A stretch of DNA of 64,000 nucleotides. It comes from G963665545 sp963665545 (GTDB lineage Bacteria; Pseudomonadota; Gammaproteobacteria; Xanthomonadales; SZUA-36). A program made the position numbers and the translations under genes. The notes beneath the pieces were generated by a model. The model ran no database searches. It saw only the letters and a list, made by a program, of their open reading frames with translations, and had not been told where the DNA came from. This document shows, piece by piece, positions 46,108-56,000 of this stretch (the stretch's first letter is position 1; each line of letters starts with the position of its first letter). The DNA lies in contig CAXXKZ010000010.1 of the NCBI GenBank assembly GCA_963665545.2, forward strand, positions 1-64,000. The letters are read 5' to 3'.

Positions 46108-48144
46108 ATGAACTGGTTCGAACAGCTTGAGCAAAAACGGACCTTGCTCATCGGGGGGGTCGTCATTATCTGCGTGGCCATACTGGCGGTCACAGCACGC
46201 AGGAACAATGTCTCACTGGACAGTTTCTGGCACTTGCAGATGGGCCTTGACTGGCTGGCCAGCGGCCTGAGCTTGTGGCGGGACCATTACAGCTTCACTT
46301 TCAATGGCGAGGATATCGTTGGCCCGCCGTATATCTTCGAGATATTGATCGGTGCACTGGTCAACCACTTTGGTCTCGAATCGGGCTTTCAGCTTTACAA
46401 GCTGTGCGCCGGATTGCTGACCCTGGGACTGGCCGGCCTGTTTTTTCGTCGACTACGCTCGCCGGTGGCGGTCTGGTGCCTGGCGCTGCCCTTAATCGTG
46501 GTTTTGCTCCAGTTCCGCGCCATGGTGCGTCCAGAACTGATCAGCTACAGTTTTTCCGTGTTGGCCATCATGCTGTACTACCGGGCGCGCAACGGAATGG
46601 GCGCGGCCAACATGCTGCCCATGGTGGCGTTGATGCTGTTGTGGAGCAACTATCACTCGTCCATCTTTGGCTATGTGATATTTCTCGGCTACTTTATCGA
46701 TGCTGCACTGCTCCAGTATCGTAAGCGGGCCCAACTCAACACCTGGCTGCAGTGGTTGGGCTGGGGTGTGGCTGTGGTTGCCGTGGGCTTCCTGAATCCA
46801 GGATTTCACCACACCCTCATTGATCTGCTCAACTTTTCACCAGGGTGGAAACACTTGATCCGCGAATACCAGTCCGCTTTTCTCTACCGCGAGATAGCGG
46901 CCGTGTATGCGCTGGTCACTGTCACCGGATTCACGGTATTCACGCTGCTGCGCCAGCGACAATTCGGCCTGTTGTTTGTCTGCACCTTCCTGGTCTACTT
47001 TTCGCTCGACATGGTGCGGTTGGTCACACCCGCAGGCATCGTCGTGGTGTGCATTTTTGCCTGGGTAGCCAGCGAATCCGACCTTGAAAACCGATTAAAG
47101 CGGCTGCCCAGTGGCCTGAATTTGACCTTTGGCGGCGTGACCATGCTGCTCCTGGCCATGACGATGGGTTCGTCGGTTCTGCTGGCGCGGTCATTCATGG
47201 TGGAGAACCAGACATCCGGGAATCTGTTTCCTGATGATGTGGCCGACTATATGATCGAGCAGGACATCTCCGGTCGAATTTTCAATGAGTACGATGTCGG
47301 TGGCTACCTAATTTATCGACTGTCACCGGCAAGTCAGGTCTATATCGATGGGCGCACCAACATTCTTTATCCATTGGAATTCTTCATCCACGCTGGTGAA
47401 GCAGAGCGCTCATCGGCGTTGATGCGCGCTGAGGCAGACCGCTACGACATCGATCTGGTCTTGCTCAGGAACAAGCTACGAAACTTCTCTATGCTCAAAG
47501 ACACGGGGACATTTGGGCTGGACTATGTTGGTTCCAGGTACTCATTGTTCCGGCGGACTGATCCAAACTTTCCGGCCCTGGGCACGCTGTTAGCCTACCC
47601 GGCCTGTTGGCGGGCGGACATGGCGACCGCGCTGCGGGAGGAACACACCCGGGCACTGCTATTTTTGCCGCCCAACTCCGCCCTGCCCGCTCTGCTACAA
47701 CTCGTGATTGATTACACCGGCGCGCAGGATAAAACCCGGTTTCTGCAGTCGCTGCAGTCGCGCCAACGGTGGACGCTCGAGACGGCACGTTTCATTGCCT
47801 ACAGGGCGCTCGCCGAAAATCTGGACGCCATGGCGTATGGACTGCTCACGAGCATCACCGAACGGGAATTCAGTGATTATCTCGGTGCCGCGCTGGCCCA
47901 GACACGGTTGGAAAATTGGTCAGAGGCAGAGCGATTGCTCGATCAGGGGACGCGTGTTTCCTGGAGCGAAAATCCATCTGAAATCTCAATTCTGTATGGT
48001 CTGTTGTCGCAAATTCAGGCCCGGGTGTCGCTGCGATACTTTGATGACGCCTATATTGCCCGCCTGGCCGAGCAGGCCGAAAACGGCAACGCAGACCCCG
48101 GCGTCGGCGTACGATCATTTTGTCCGGACGCTCAGATCTTGTGA
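46108..48144 (+). CDS. Polytopic membrane protein, glycosyltransferase-like
   Basis: The 678-residue protein has about ten membrane helices in the first 400 residues and a soluble C-terminal part with helical-repeat character. The early DSFWHLQMGLDWLASGLSLW and RDHYSFTFNGEDIVGP resemble the first loop of large membrane proteins related to lipid-linked glycosyltransferases (a first-loop acidic residue followed by a His-Leu segment). The function is not known. The start at 46108 has AGGGAG about 6 bases upstream; in-frame starts farther upstream overlap the divergent PEBP gene. Confidence 0.7.
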   Translation: MNWFEQLEQKRTLLIGGVVIICVAILAVTARRNNVSLDSFWHLQMGLDWLASGLSLWRDHYSFTFNGEDIVGPPYIFEILIGALVNHFGLESGFQLYKLCAGLLTLGLAGLFFRRLRSPVAVWCLALPLIVVLLQFRAMVRPELISYSFSVLAIMLYYRARNGMGAANMLPMVALMLLWSNYHSSIFGYVIFLGYFIDAALLQYRKRAQLNTWLQWLGWGVAVVAVGFLNPGFHHTLIDLLNFSPGWKHLIREYQSAFLYREIAAVYALVTVTGFTVFTLLRQRQFGLLFVCTFLVYFSLDMVRLVTPAGIVVVCIFAWVASESDLENRLKRLPSGLNLTFGGVTMLLLAMTMGSSVLLARSFMVENQTSGNLFPDDVADYMIEQDISGRIFNEYDVGGYLIYRLSPASQVYIDGRTNILYPLEFFIHAGEAERSSALMRAEADRYDIDLVLLRNKLRNFSMLKDTGTFGLDYVGSRYSLFRRTDPNFPALGTLLAYPACWRADMATALREEHTRALLFLPPNSALPALLQLVIDYTGAQDKTRFLQSLQSRQRWTLETARFIAYRALAENLDAMAYGLLTSITEREFSDYLGAALAQTRLENWSEAERLLDQGTRVSWSENPSEISILYGLLSQIQARVSLRYFDDAYIARLAEQAENGNADPGVGVRSFCPDAQIL

Positions 48145-48151
48145 TTGACTG

Positions 48152-49315
48152 TCAGCGGTTTTCATCTTGGCTGGGCCTTGTGCGCGCGCCCAATCTCAAA
48201 AAGGGCCGCTCAAACAGAAAGTAACTGGCGGTCGCCACGGCCACCACTACGGCAATGGCCACGACAAAGCGCGGCAGCAGGGCGAGGTTGCTATAGACAT
48301 CCCCCAGCACCACGGGCAATTGCTGCAATACCACGAAATGCCACAAATACAGACTGTAGCTGATCAGGCCCAGTGCATACACCGCCCGGTTGGCCAGCAT
48401 CATCGTGGCGATGCGACTGCCCTGGTAGGTACACCAAACCATCGTCGCCATGGCTGACCCCAGCACGATGGGCGCAATCAGCATACTCCAGTGGGCCTTC
48501 CAGTAGTCGACGCCGTTGGGGAGCACCACTTGCCAGTGCCACAGCCAGATCAGAAGCAAAGCCAAAAGAAACATCTGGTCCAGCCGCCAAGCCGGCAATC
48601 CAGGTCCCGGTAAATGCCGGCGGCTTTGCACGAGAATGGCGGCGCCGACACCGAGCAGAAATTCTGGCAGCGACCCGGGCAACTGCGAGGCCTGCAGCAC
48701 GACGCCGTGATCGCTGAAGGCGCCGGCTGCCCAGTAACGGTAGCTGACGCTTAGCAACAAGCCTGCTGCCAGCACGGGAATCCAGCGCCTGGGCGTCATG
48801 AAACGGACCAGGAACGGCAACAGAAGGTAAAAAGAAAGCTCCACCGGCAAGGTCCACCACACCCCGACCAGGGGCTGAACTGGATTGGGGCCGATATGAA
48901 AGAACATGAAGGTGTGCCCGAGCAGGGGATAGCCGCCCAACGAGCGCCAGCTCAGAAACCAGGCGCCGACCACAAGGATGATGCCAAGTTGAGCGTAGTA
49001 GGCCGGAAACACCCGCAATACGCGGCGCTGAAAGTATCGCCCCAAGGCAGGATGCTGGCTCGGGCCAAGTTGCGCAGCGGCAAACGGCAGCGTTAGTAAG
49101 AAACCGCTGAGTACGAAGAACAGATCCACGCCTGCAAAGCCAAAGGCGAAGGGATAATGCAGCAGCTTGTCGAGCAAGGAGACGCTGCCGGTGAGCTTCA
49201 GTTCCGCATTGAAGTAACGGAAGTGATAGAGAACAACGGCCAGCGCAGCGATCCCGCGCAAACCGGTCAATGAGGCGACATACGCCCTGCCAGGCGGCGT
49301 GCCAGGGCTAGTCAA
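48152..49315 (-). CDS. Acyltransferase 3 (OafA-like) membrane O-acyltransferase
   Basis: The 387-residue integral membrane acyltransferase has the family opening TGLRGIAALAVVLYHFRYFN with the catalytic His, VDLFFVLSGFLLT in helix 2, RRVLRVFPAYYAQL, and about ten helices. It would add acetyl or another acyl group to an envelope polysaccharide, which fits the neighbouring membrane protein. The start appears to be TTG at 49315. From 49316 to 49569 I see no further feature. Confidence 0.92.
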   Translation of the reverse strand: MTSPGTPPGRAYVASLTGLRGIAALAVVLYHFRYFNAELKLTGSVSLLDKLLHYPFAFGFAGVDLFFVLSGFLLTLPFAAAQLGPSQHPALGRYFQRRVLRVFPAYYAQLGIILVVGAWFLSWRSLGGYPLLGHTFMFFHIGPNPVQPLVGVWWTLPVELSFYLLLPFLVRFMTPRRWIPVLAAGLLLSVSYRYWAAGAFSDHGVVLQASQLPGSLPEFLLGVGAAILVQSRRHLPGPGLPAWRLDQMFLLALLLIWLWHWQVVLPNGVDYWKAHWSMLIAPIVLGSAMATMVWCTYQGSRIATMMLANRAVYALGLISYSLYLWHFVVLQQLPVVLGDVYSNLALLPRFVVAIAVVVAVATASYFLFERPFLRLGARTRPSQDENR

Positions 49316-49569
49316 TCTTCGGTCCTCGGTTAATGCGCATGCGCTGTCATTCTTGGTTCAGTTTAATGCTCCCTGAGTAACTGTAAAGTCTCGGCTCAAT
49401 GCGCTTCCCCGATATCCATCGCGTTTAGCGCTCCCCTCCACCGGGATTGCAACCGGCATGTGTCTGCGTTGAGGCAGTGGGGATGCCACTATTGTGGTGG
49501 GCAAGCCGTTGCGACTACTGTAATGTCCCCATTTTCCGTTCCGGCTATCCAACTTCGAGCGAGTAGAGA

Positions 49570-52050
49570 ATGATCATCAAAGAACCACGACCTGTTTTGC
49601 ATGCGATTCCAATACTGCTGGTCGCCCTTTTTCTGGTTGCTTGTAATAAGCAGCCTACGGCTGAGCAGCACGCTGTACTGGACGCCGGAGAGCCTCGCTT
49701 TGACGCCAGCATCCGCCGCACCAGTTATGGCGTTGCGCATATTCAGGCGGCGAATTTGGGCAGCCTGGGTTTCGGGGAAGGTTACGCCCAGGCTGAAGAT
49801 CACCTGTGCTCGATTGCCGACCAGGTCGTACGTGCACGCAGCGAACGGGCCAGGTACTTTGGCGCCGGCCCGGACAATGTGCACGTGGTATCAGATGCTG
49901 GCCTGCTTGCACTCAATATTTACCAACGGGCGGCAGAGGACCTGGGCAACAGCGAAATCAGGGCAATGTACGAGGGCTTCGCGGCCGGCTACAACCGCTA
50001 TTTGCAGGAAACAGGTAAGGACAACGTGCCGGGCTGGTGCCGCGGTGAAGATTGGGTCGTGCCGATCAGCGCGGATGATCTTGCCGCCCATATGCGTACC
50101 GTCATGCTGGTCATATCACGATTCACCGGGTTAATTGCCAACGCGCAACCGCCCCAGAAGGACTCGAGCCTGGCAGACGCTACACAGGTGGACTCAACAA
50201 ATGGCGCCCGCTCACTGGACTCGGTATCGGTTGCTGCAGGGGCACTGGCGGCGGAGTGGGGCATAAATGGAAGTAACGGTTGGGCCATGGGCAGCGAGTG
50301 GACCGAAAATGGACAGGCACTGCTGCTGGCCAATCCGCACTACCCCTGGGTGGGCTCAAACCGGTTCTGGGAAAAACACCTGGTCATTCCCGGTGAACTC
50401 GATGCCTATGGCGCCAGTTTGATTGGCTCACCGGGCGTGATCATTGGATTCAATGAACATGTGGGCTGGACCCATACTGTATCCGCCGGCAAGAGATTCG
50501 TGTTCTATTCACTCGAGCTGGTGCCGGGCAGGCCCACCCGCTATGTGTTCGATGGCATCGAACGGGAAATGACGGAGAAAACCGTATCCTTCGCCGTGCG
50601 CCAGGAAGACGGCAGCGTGGTCAATGAAGAGCGCACGATGTGGTTCAGCCATTTTGGCCCTGTGATCAACTTTCCTGAAGTGGGCTGGACGACACAACGT
50701 GTATTGGCAGTGCGTGATGCCAATTTCGACAACGATGAGGGCTTCCAGCAATGGAACGCAATGAGCCGGGTAGGAAACATGGCCGAATTTCAGGCGGTTT
50801 ACGCCAAATACCAGGGCATGCCTTGGACCAATACCATCGCCGCATCGAGTGACGGGACAGCCTGGTATGCGGATGCCTCTGCCACGCCATTTCTTAGCGC
50901 CGAAGCAATTGATGAATGGAAGCGTTTGCGTGAAAGCGACCCGCTGACCCAGACCCTGTGGCAGCAACGCATGGTGCTGCTGCCGGGCAACCGCTCAGTG
51001 TTCGAATGGCAGGATCACCCCGCTGCGCGCGACCCGGGGATATTGCCCTATGAAGCGATGCCTCAGCTTGAACGTAAGGACTATGTATTTAATGCCAACG
51101 ACAGCTTTTGGCTGGCCAATTCGTCGGCCTTGATTTCAGGAGACTATTCACCCCTTCATGGTCCGCAGGAATCTGTACGTTCCCTGCGCACGCGCAATAA
51201 TGACATCACCCTGTCGCGTAAGTCACCCGACAATCCCGCCGGCGATGACGGAAAATTCAGTCTTGATGAGATGATGGCCGCGCTGATGAGCAACCGCAGT
51301 TATGCAGCGGAATTGCTCAAGCCCGAGTTGTTGGTTGCCTGTGAAGCTTCCCCCGCCGTTGCGCTGGAGGACGAAACCGTCGACCTGGGGCCGGCTTGCG
51401 GGATTCTGCGCGCCTGGAATGATCGCTTCGACATCGATTCTCGCGGCGCCGTACTTTTTCGCGAGTGGGTGGCCCAATATCCTTTCACTGACTTGCTGGG
51501 CAAAGGCGCGCTCTTCGAAGTGGATTTCAATCCAGCGGATCCGGTTAACACCCCGCGTGGACTGGCCGACGATGCTCTGGCGCTGCAAAATTTGGCACGT
51601 GCCGTCAAGGTGCTGGAAAATGCGGGTCACGCCCTGGACGTGCCGCTCGGGGAACTACAGTTCGCCATCTCAAAAACGGCCAAACGCATCCCGATACATG
51701 GTGGCAATGGCTGGTTCGAGGGCATCATGAACCTGCAGGTCAACAGTCGCAATACTACGACACTGGAGCCGCTGGATACGCCGCCGCTGGTGGCCGGCTC
51801 GGTGTTGCTCACAGAGCGCGGTTATCCGGTCGTGCACGGCTCCAGTTTCGTGATGGCGCTGGAATTCACAGACGCCGGGCCCAGCGCCAAAGCGATCTTG
51901 AGTTATTCACAATCTGGCGACCCCGAATCGCCGCATTTCACGGACCAGACAGAAATGTATTCACAGAAGAAGTGGCGGCCGGTATCGTTCCGGGAAGTTG
52001 ACGTGGCCGCCGATACACAGCGTGAATACCGCGTCACGTCGTTGGACTAA
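49570..52050 (+). CDS. Penicillin-acylase-family Ntn hydrolase, lipoprotein
   Basis: The 826-residue precursor has a lipobox (LFLVACNK) and an alpha-chain region with GEGYAQAEDHL. The autoprocessing site is at NGSNGWAMG, where Ser235 would become the N-terminal nucleophile of the beta chain. HYPWVGSNRFWEKHL and GFNEHVGWTHTVSAG follow. Family members hydrolyse acyl-homoserine lactones, penicillins, aculeacin or other amides. The sequence looks closest to the aculeacin/AHL acylase side, but the substrate is not certain. It is intact, unlike several other amide hydrolases in this window. Confidence 0.9.
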   Translation: MIIKEPRPVLHAIPILLVALFLVACNKQPTAEQHAVLDAGEPRFDASIRRTSYGVAHIQAANLGSLGFGEGYAQAEDHLCSIADQVVRARSERARYFGAGPDNVHVVSDAGLLALNIYQRAAEDLGNSEIRAMYEGFAAGYNRYLQETGKDNVPGWCRGEDWVVPISADDLAAHMRTVMLVISRFTGLIANAQPPQKDSSLADATQVDSTNGARSLDSVSVAAGALAAEWGINGSNGWAMGSEWTENGQALLLANPHYPWVGSNRFWEKHLVIPGELDAYGASLIGSPGVIIGFNEHVGWTHTVSAGKRFVFYSLELVPGRPTRYVFDGIEREMTEKTVSFAVRQEDGSVVNEERTMWFSHFGPVINFPEVGWTTQRVLAVRDANFDNDEGFQQWNAMSRVGNMAEFQAVYAKYQGMPWTNTIAASSDGTAWYADASATPFLSAEAIDEWKRLRESDPLTQTLWQQRMVLLPGNRSVFEWQDHPAARDPGILPYEAMPQLERKDYVFNANDSFWLANSSALISGDYSPLHGPQESVRSLRTRNNDITLSRKSPDNPAGDDGKFSLDEMMAALMSNRSYAAELLKPELLVACEASPAVALEDETVDLGPACGILRAWNDRFDIDSRGAVLFREWVAQYPFTDLLGKGALFEVDFNPADPVNTPRGLADDALALQNLARAVKVLENAGHALDVPLGELQFAISKTAKRIPIHGGNGWFEGIMNLQVNSRNTTTLEPLDTPPLVAGSVLLTERGYPVVHGSSFVMALEFTDAGPSAKAILSYSQSGDPESPHFTDQTEMYSQKKWRPVSFREVDVAADTQREYRVTSLD

Positions 52051-53315
52051 TGCTCGATGGCCGGCAGTTCACTGGGTGATTTGACATAGCAAAGGCTCAG
52101 CGCTGATGCCAGCAGGTAAACGCCGGTGGCCAGCCAAAGGGTCTGCGTGGCGATGGAGACGTGGCCATTGTCGATGATCCAGGCAACGCTCAGGGGCACC
52201 AACAGCAGCAAACGCAGCCATTCGAATGTTCTGGCGTATGACCGGGTTTCCAGCAGCAGACCGAGCGAGTACAGCGTGGTCCATAGCAATAGGCACGGCG
52301 CAAGCGCGGCGACGGCCCCATGTGTGGCAAAAATTCCCGCAATGATCAGTACGCCGCCAATCGTCAGCAGGAACTGAACGAAAACGTAACGGCGTGTCGA
52401 GGGGCTGATCAGAGGATCAAATTTTCTGAATTGAGATAGATTCGAGGGCGTCCTGGGATAGCGGGCCTCAACGTCTGCCGGCCGCCAGCCTGTGCGGCGA
52501 AACCACACGGCGACTTTGTCACGCCAGCGCACTGTCCGCACCGCGTCGAACCACAGGTAGGCATACACCTGAGTGTTAGCGCGGAACGGATTCCAGGTGG
52601 CCAGCGGTTTTCTCACACCGAAGACAACCGGTTCATCATCAAGCTCTTCCTGGAAGCTGCCGAATAGCCTGTCCCAGAGAACCAAAATCCCGCCATAGTT
52701 GCGATCAATATAGACCTCGTTCTGAGCGTGGTGAACCCGATGATTTGAGGGCGTGACCAGGATGCGATCGAGGACACCCATTTTGTTCACATGTTGTGTA
52801 TGCACCCAGAACTGGTAAATCAGATCGAGTGCATTAACCGTTGCCAGAACTTCGATCGGAAAGCCCAGAATAAACAGAGGCAGGTAAAAAATCCAGCCAA
52901 ACAGAAACCCGGTACTGGTCTGGCGCAATGCCGTCGACAGGTTGTAGTCTTCGCTTTGATGGTGCACGGAATGCGCTGCCCAGAGGACAGAGATCTCGTG
53001 GCCCAGACGGTGTGACCAGTAGTAGCAGAAATCCCAGGCAATCAGGGCCAGGGCCCATAGCAGCAACCCGCTGGCCGAAACATCGAACCAGGCCGCATCC
53101 ATCTCAATGATGGCAAAGCGCTGCAGTACAAAGCCCCAGATGAATACCTGGATGAAGCGCGTGAAATAGCCGAAAGTACTGCTCAAGGTGCCGGCGCTGA
53201 GGCTGTTGATTGCATCGTTCAGACGAAAATAGCCGGTGCCCCGCAATCGGTCGACGGCCAGTTCCAGCAACATGGCCAGCAGAAAGAACGGCACAGCCAG
53301 GGCAATTAAGTCCAT
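52047..53315 (-). CDS. Sterol desaturase / fatty acid hydroxylase superfamily protein
   Basis: The 422-residue membrane protein has the diiron His motifs HRLGHE, HSVHHQSEDYN and HRVHHAQNEVYIDRNYGG, between several hydrophobic helices and a C-terminal set of membrane segments. Members hydroxylate lipids or cleave alkylglycerol ethers. It overlaps the convergent acylase stop by four bases. The lipid substrate cannot be inferred. Confidence 0.92.
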   Translation of the reverse strand: MDLIALAVPFFLLAMLLELAVDRLRGTGYFRLNDAINSLSAGTLSSTFGYFTRFIQVFIWGFVLQRFAIIEMDAAWFDVSASGLLLWALALIAWDFCYYWSHRLGHEISVLWAAHSVHHQSEDYNLSTALRQTSTGFLFGWIFYLPLFILGFPIEVLATVNALDLIYQFWVHTQHVNKMGVLDRILVTPSNHRVHHAQNEVYIDRNYGGILVLWDRLFGSFQEELDDEPVVFGVRKPLATWNPFRANTQVYAYLWFDAVRTVRWRDKVAVWFRRTGWRPADVEARYPRTPSNLSQFRKFDPLISPSTRRYVFVQFLLTIGGVLIIAGIFATHGAVAALAPCLLLWTTLYSLGLLLETRSYARTFEWLRLLLLVPLSVAWIIDNGHVSIATQTLWLATGVYLLASALSLCYVKSPSELPAIEH

Positions 53316-53492
53316 GGGTCAGAATGTCCAATGGGCACTGAGACCATGGTAGCGCAAGCTGGTGTACTGCATCGCACGACATAGGGCTGGATGAGGATTC
53401 GCGCACATGCCACAGAATGTGCTTAACTTATAAGGCGGTCGTGTGAAACTGCTGCGGAAAATGCATGGCTTCTCAGCAAGAAGGAGTTGCAG

Positions 53493-53990
53493 ATGATCTG
53501 GGCGTCGAAGAAAAAGTGTCCGATTCTGACCGGTGCGGTGGTTCACCAGGCGGGCCGGGTTTTACGCTTGGCCCTGTTATGCCTGGTCTTGATGGGGTCA
53601 AGCGTTCTGACCGTGCATGCCCAGGATGCAGAAGCGGCCTGTCCGTGCTTCAGTTATGAAGAGATCGAGTCGATTTTCGTGCGAGGCGAACAATTGGCGG
53701 CTGATGAAGGCGTGAGTTCCTGCCAGGCAGAGGACTATTCAGTGGAATGCAGCGCGGAGATGACGCTCTGGGATCAAAACTATGAAGTGATCGCCCAGGC
53801 CAGCGTTCGATGGTATGACTTTGATCCCGGCCAGTGCGAGTATGTGGACACAATTGGAAATCCCGGGGTGGAACGAAAAATCAAGTGGCCCCATCCGGCC
53901 CCTGAGTCGATTGCCAGGGCCTGCTTTGACATCATTGCTCAGGTCATAGCCGCTTCCGACAGTAGCGGCAAGTGCATGATCTACCCCTGA
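53493..53990 (+). CDS. Exported Cys-containing protein of unknown function
   Basis: The 165-residue protein is not recognised. A hydrophobic N-terminal segment (residues about 20-40, cleavage near VHAQD) suggests secretion. The mature part has seven or more Cys residues (ACPCFSYEEIESIF, SSCQAEDYSVECS, GQCEYV, RACFDI, GKCMIYP), which suggests disulfides. GGAG stands 6 bases before the ATG at 53493. Sequences with an initial CPCF motif occur in marine gammaproteobacteria, but I know no function for them. Confidence 0.65.
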   Translation: MIWASKKKCPILTGAVVHQAGRVLRLALLCLVLMGSSVLTVHAQDAEAACPCFSYEEIESIFVRGEQLAADEGVSSCQAEDYSVECSAEMTLWDQNYEVIAQASVRWYDFDPGQCEYVDTIGNPGVERKIKWPHPAPESIARACFDIIAQVIAASDSSGKCMIYP

Positions 53991-53999
53991 TTTTACGAC

Positions 54000-54656
54000 C
54001 TATTGCTGAATTTTCGGCCTGCTCGCGATATATGCTTTTGTGTGAAAGCGCGCCTGTGCGGGCGCGTAGCGATACTTTTGACCGACGGGACACGCACGGC
54101 GGGCCGCACAGCCCAAAGTGCAGCAGTCTGAATCAGGCGTGCTCTGGAGGTAATCGAGGCAGGCTTTAGCATCAAAGTTGCCGACGGTGATGGCATTGAC
54201 CGGGCACCTGGTCAGGCAAGGCTTGTCAGCACAAGACTCACAGGGCGAAGGCGTGGCCGCTGTGGGTGGACGGTCTTGGCGGGCACGAGCCACTAACAAA
54301 GCGAACCGATAAGCATGCCAGAGACCATACTGATGATGAATGAGGATCGACATGGCCGAGCGATTGACCTCGCGGGATTTCAAGGCCCAGGCTATGAACG
54401 GCGGGAATGGAGGTCCGTCGAATGGGTAGACAACAGCGCCTGTTTGTGCCGCCATGGTATCGCCGATCCGCTTGCTCCAGCGGTCGAGCGGATCAGCTTG
54501 ACCGTCCCTGAATTCTACCGAGGTGCTAAATACAGGCCAAAATGCCGGCCCGGCGTTGCCGACCAGGATGATCCGCCGTTCGCCCTCGTAAAACTGGCCA
54601 AGGATAGACAAACCGTGCGGGTCAAGACGCGCCTGAAGGTGGTTGGTCAGTGTCAT
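54000..54656 (-). CDS. 4Fe-4S ferredoxin-like protein
   Basis: The 218-residue protein has two Cys clusters in the C-terminal half: CESCADKPCLTRCPVNAI and CCTLGCAARRACPVGQKY. The first is a classical [4Fe-4S] ligand set resembling QueG-related and other small iron-sulfur proteins; the N-terminal half has no clear catalytic motif. The function is unknown. Its start overlaps the amtB stop by one base, so it is likely cotranscribed with amtB and the nitrile-hydratase-like genes. Confidence 0.78.
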   Translation of the reverse strand: MTLTNHLQARLDPHGLSILGQFYEGERRIILVGNAGPAFWPVFSTSVEFRDGQADPLDRWSKRIGDTMAAQTGAVVYPFDGPPFPPFIAWALKSREVNRSAMSILIHHQYGLWHAYRFALLVARARQDRPPTAATPSPCESCADKPCLTRCPVNAITVGNFDAKACLDYLQSTPDSDCCTLGCAARRACPVGQKYRYAPAQARFHTKAYIASRPKIQQ

Positions 54657-55936
54657 CAGAGGTTATAGCCACGTTCCTCGTGCAGCGCCAGGTCGAGACC
54701 TTCAGTCTCTTGATCGTGATCGACACGCAAGCCCATCACTGCGTCAATGATCTTGAGCAGCACAAAAGTCACGCCGCCGCACCAGCCGATGGTCGCCAGG
54801 GTGCCGGTCAGCTGTACCGCAAATTGTTGCCCCGAGCTGACGCCATCATCCAGTCCCAGGCCACCGAGACTGTCAGACAGGAAAGCCAGCAGCAGCAGGC
54901 CAAGAGCACCGCCAACGCCATGCACTGGGAACACGTCAAGCGAATCATCGATTTTCAGCTTGCGCTTGATGAACTGGGTGGCCCAGAAGCAAACGATACC
55001 GGCAGACAGCCCGATGACCAGTGCGCCGGCAGGGCCGACAAAGCCCGAAGCGGGGGTGATTGTGCCCAGGCCCGCCACCATGCCCGTAACAATCCCCAGT
55101 ACGCTGGGCTTGCCGAACTTGACCCACTCCATCGTCATCCAGGCAATGCATCCACCGGATGCGCCAATGTGGGTAACCAGCATGGCCATACCGGCTTCGC
55201 CGCCGGCTGTGAGTGCGCTACCGGCATTAAATCCGAACCAGCCAACCCACAACATACCTGCGCCTGCTACAGTGATCGGAAGGTTATGCGGCGGCATGGG
55301 TCTGTTGGGGAAACCATCCCGTTTGCCGAGCACCATTGCAGCAACCACCGCAGCGACACCCGCGTTGATGTGAACCACTGCGCCACCCGCGAAGTCGCGG
55401 AAGCCCATATCCGCCAGCCAGCCGCCACCCCAGACCCAATACGTAACGGGTGAGTAAACCAGCAACAGCCACAGCATCAAGAAGGTCAACATCGCTGAAA
55501 ATTTCATGCGCTCGGCAAATCCGCCGATCACCAGCGCCGGGGTGATGATGGCAAAGGTCATCTGGAACATGACGAAGACACTTTCGGGCATGGTGCCGCT
55601 GACGGATTCGATCGACATCCCGCTGAGCATGACGCGATCGAAACCACCGATAAAACCGCCCAAAATGCCATCTGGACCCGGTGTCAGTGCAAGGCTGTAG
55701 CCCACCGCCATCCACAGGATCGAACCCGCTGCCGCGATGGCGAAACACTGCATCAGCACCGACAATACATTCTTTGCCCGGACCAGACCGCTATAGAAAA
55801 GCGCCAGGCCTGGCAGGGTCATGAACAGGACCAGCGTAGTGGACGTCAGCATCCAGGCGGTATCACCGCTGTCGATTTCTTGACCGAAAGCGTCCAGGGG
55901 GAACAGCAGGGCAATTGGTGGGATTAGCGTCCTCAT
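54656..55936 (-). CDS. amtB: Ammonium transporter
   Basis: The 426-residue channel of the Amt/Rh family has eleven helices. GLALFYSGLVRAKNVLSVLM is the first helix signature, WVWGGGWLADMGFRDFAGGAVVHINAG carries the Asp and first His of the twin-His site, and FPVHGVGGALG the second His. It starts with ATG at 55936. It follows the nitrile-hydratase-like operon by 64 bases in the same direction. This suggests that it captures or releases the ammonium made from nitrile, amide or thiocyanate breakdown. No glnK is nearby. Confidence 0.95.
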   Translation of the reverse strand: MRTLIPPIALLFPLDAFGQEIDSGDTAWMLTSTTLVLFMTLPGLALFYSGLVRAKNVLSVLMQCFAIAAAGSILWMAVGYSLALTPGPDGILGGFIGGFDRVMLSGMSIESVSGTMPESVFVMFQMTFAIITPALVIGGFAERMKFSAMLTFLMLWLLLVYSPVTYWVWGGGWLADMGFRDFAGGAVVHINAGVAAVVAAMVLGKRDGFPNRPMPPHNLPITVAGAGMLWVGWFGFNAGSALTAGGEAGMAMLVTHIGASGGCIAWMTMEWVKFGKPSVLGIVTGMVAGLGTITPASGFVGPAGALVIGLSAGIVCFWATQFIKRKLKIDDSLDVFPVHGVGGALGLLLLAFLSDSLGGLGLDDGVSSGQQFAVQLTGTLATIGWCGGVTFVLLKIIDAVMGLRVDHDQETEGLDLALHEERGYNL

Positions 55937-56000
55937 CACAACGGTTCTCGGGTTTTTGCTAAGGGCCTTGGTTGATGGAATTGGGTTGATTTTTTTGCCG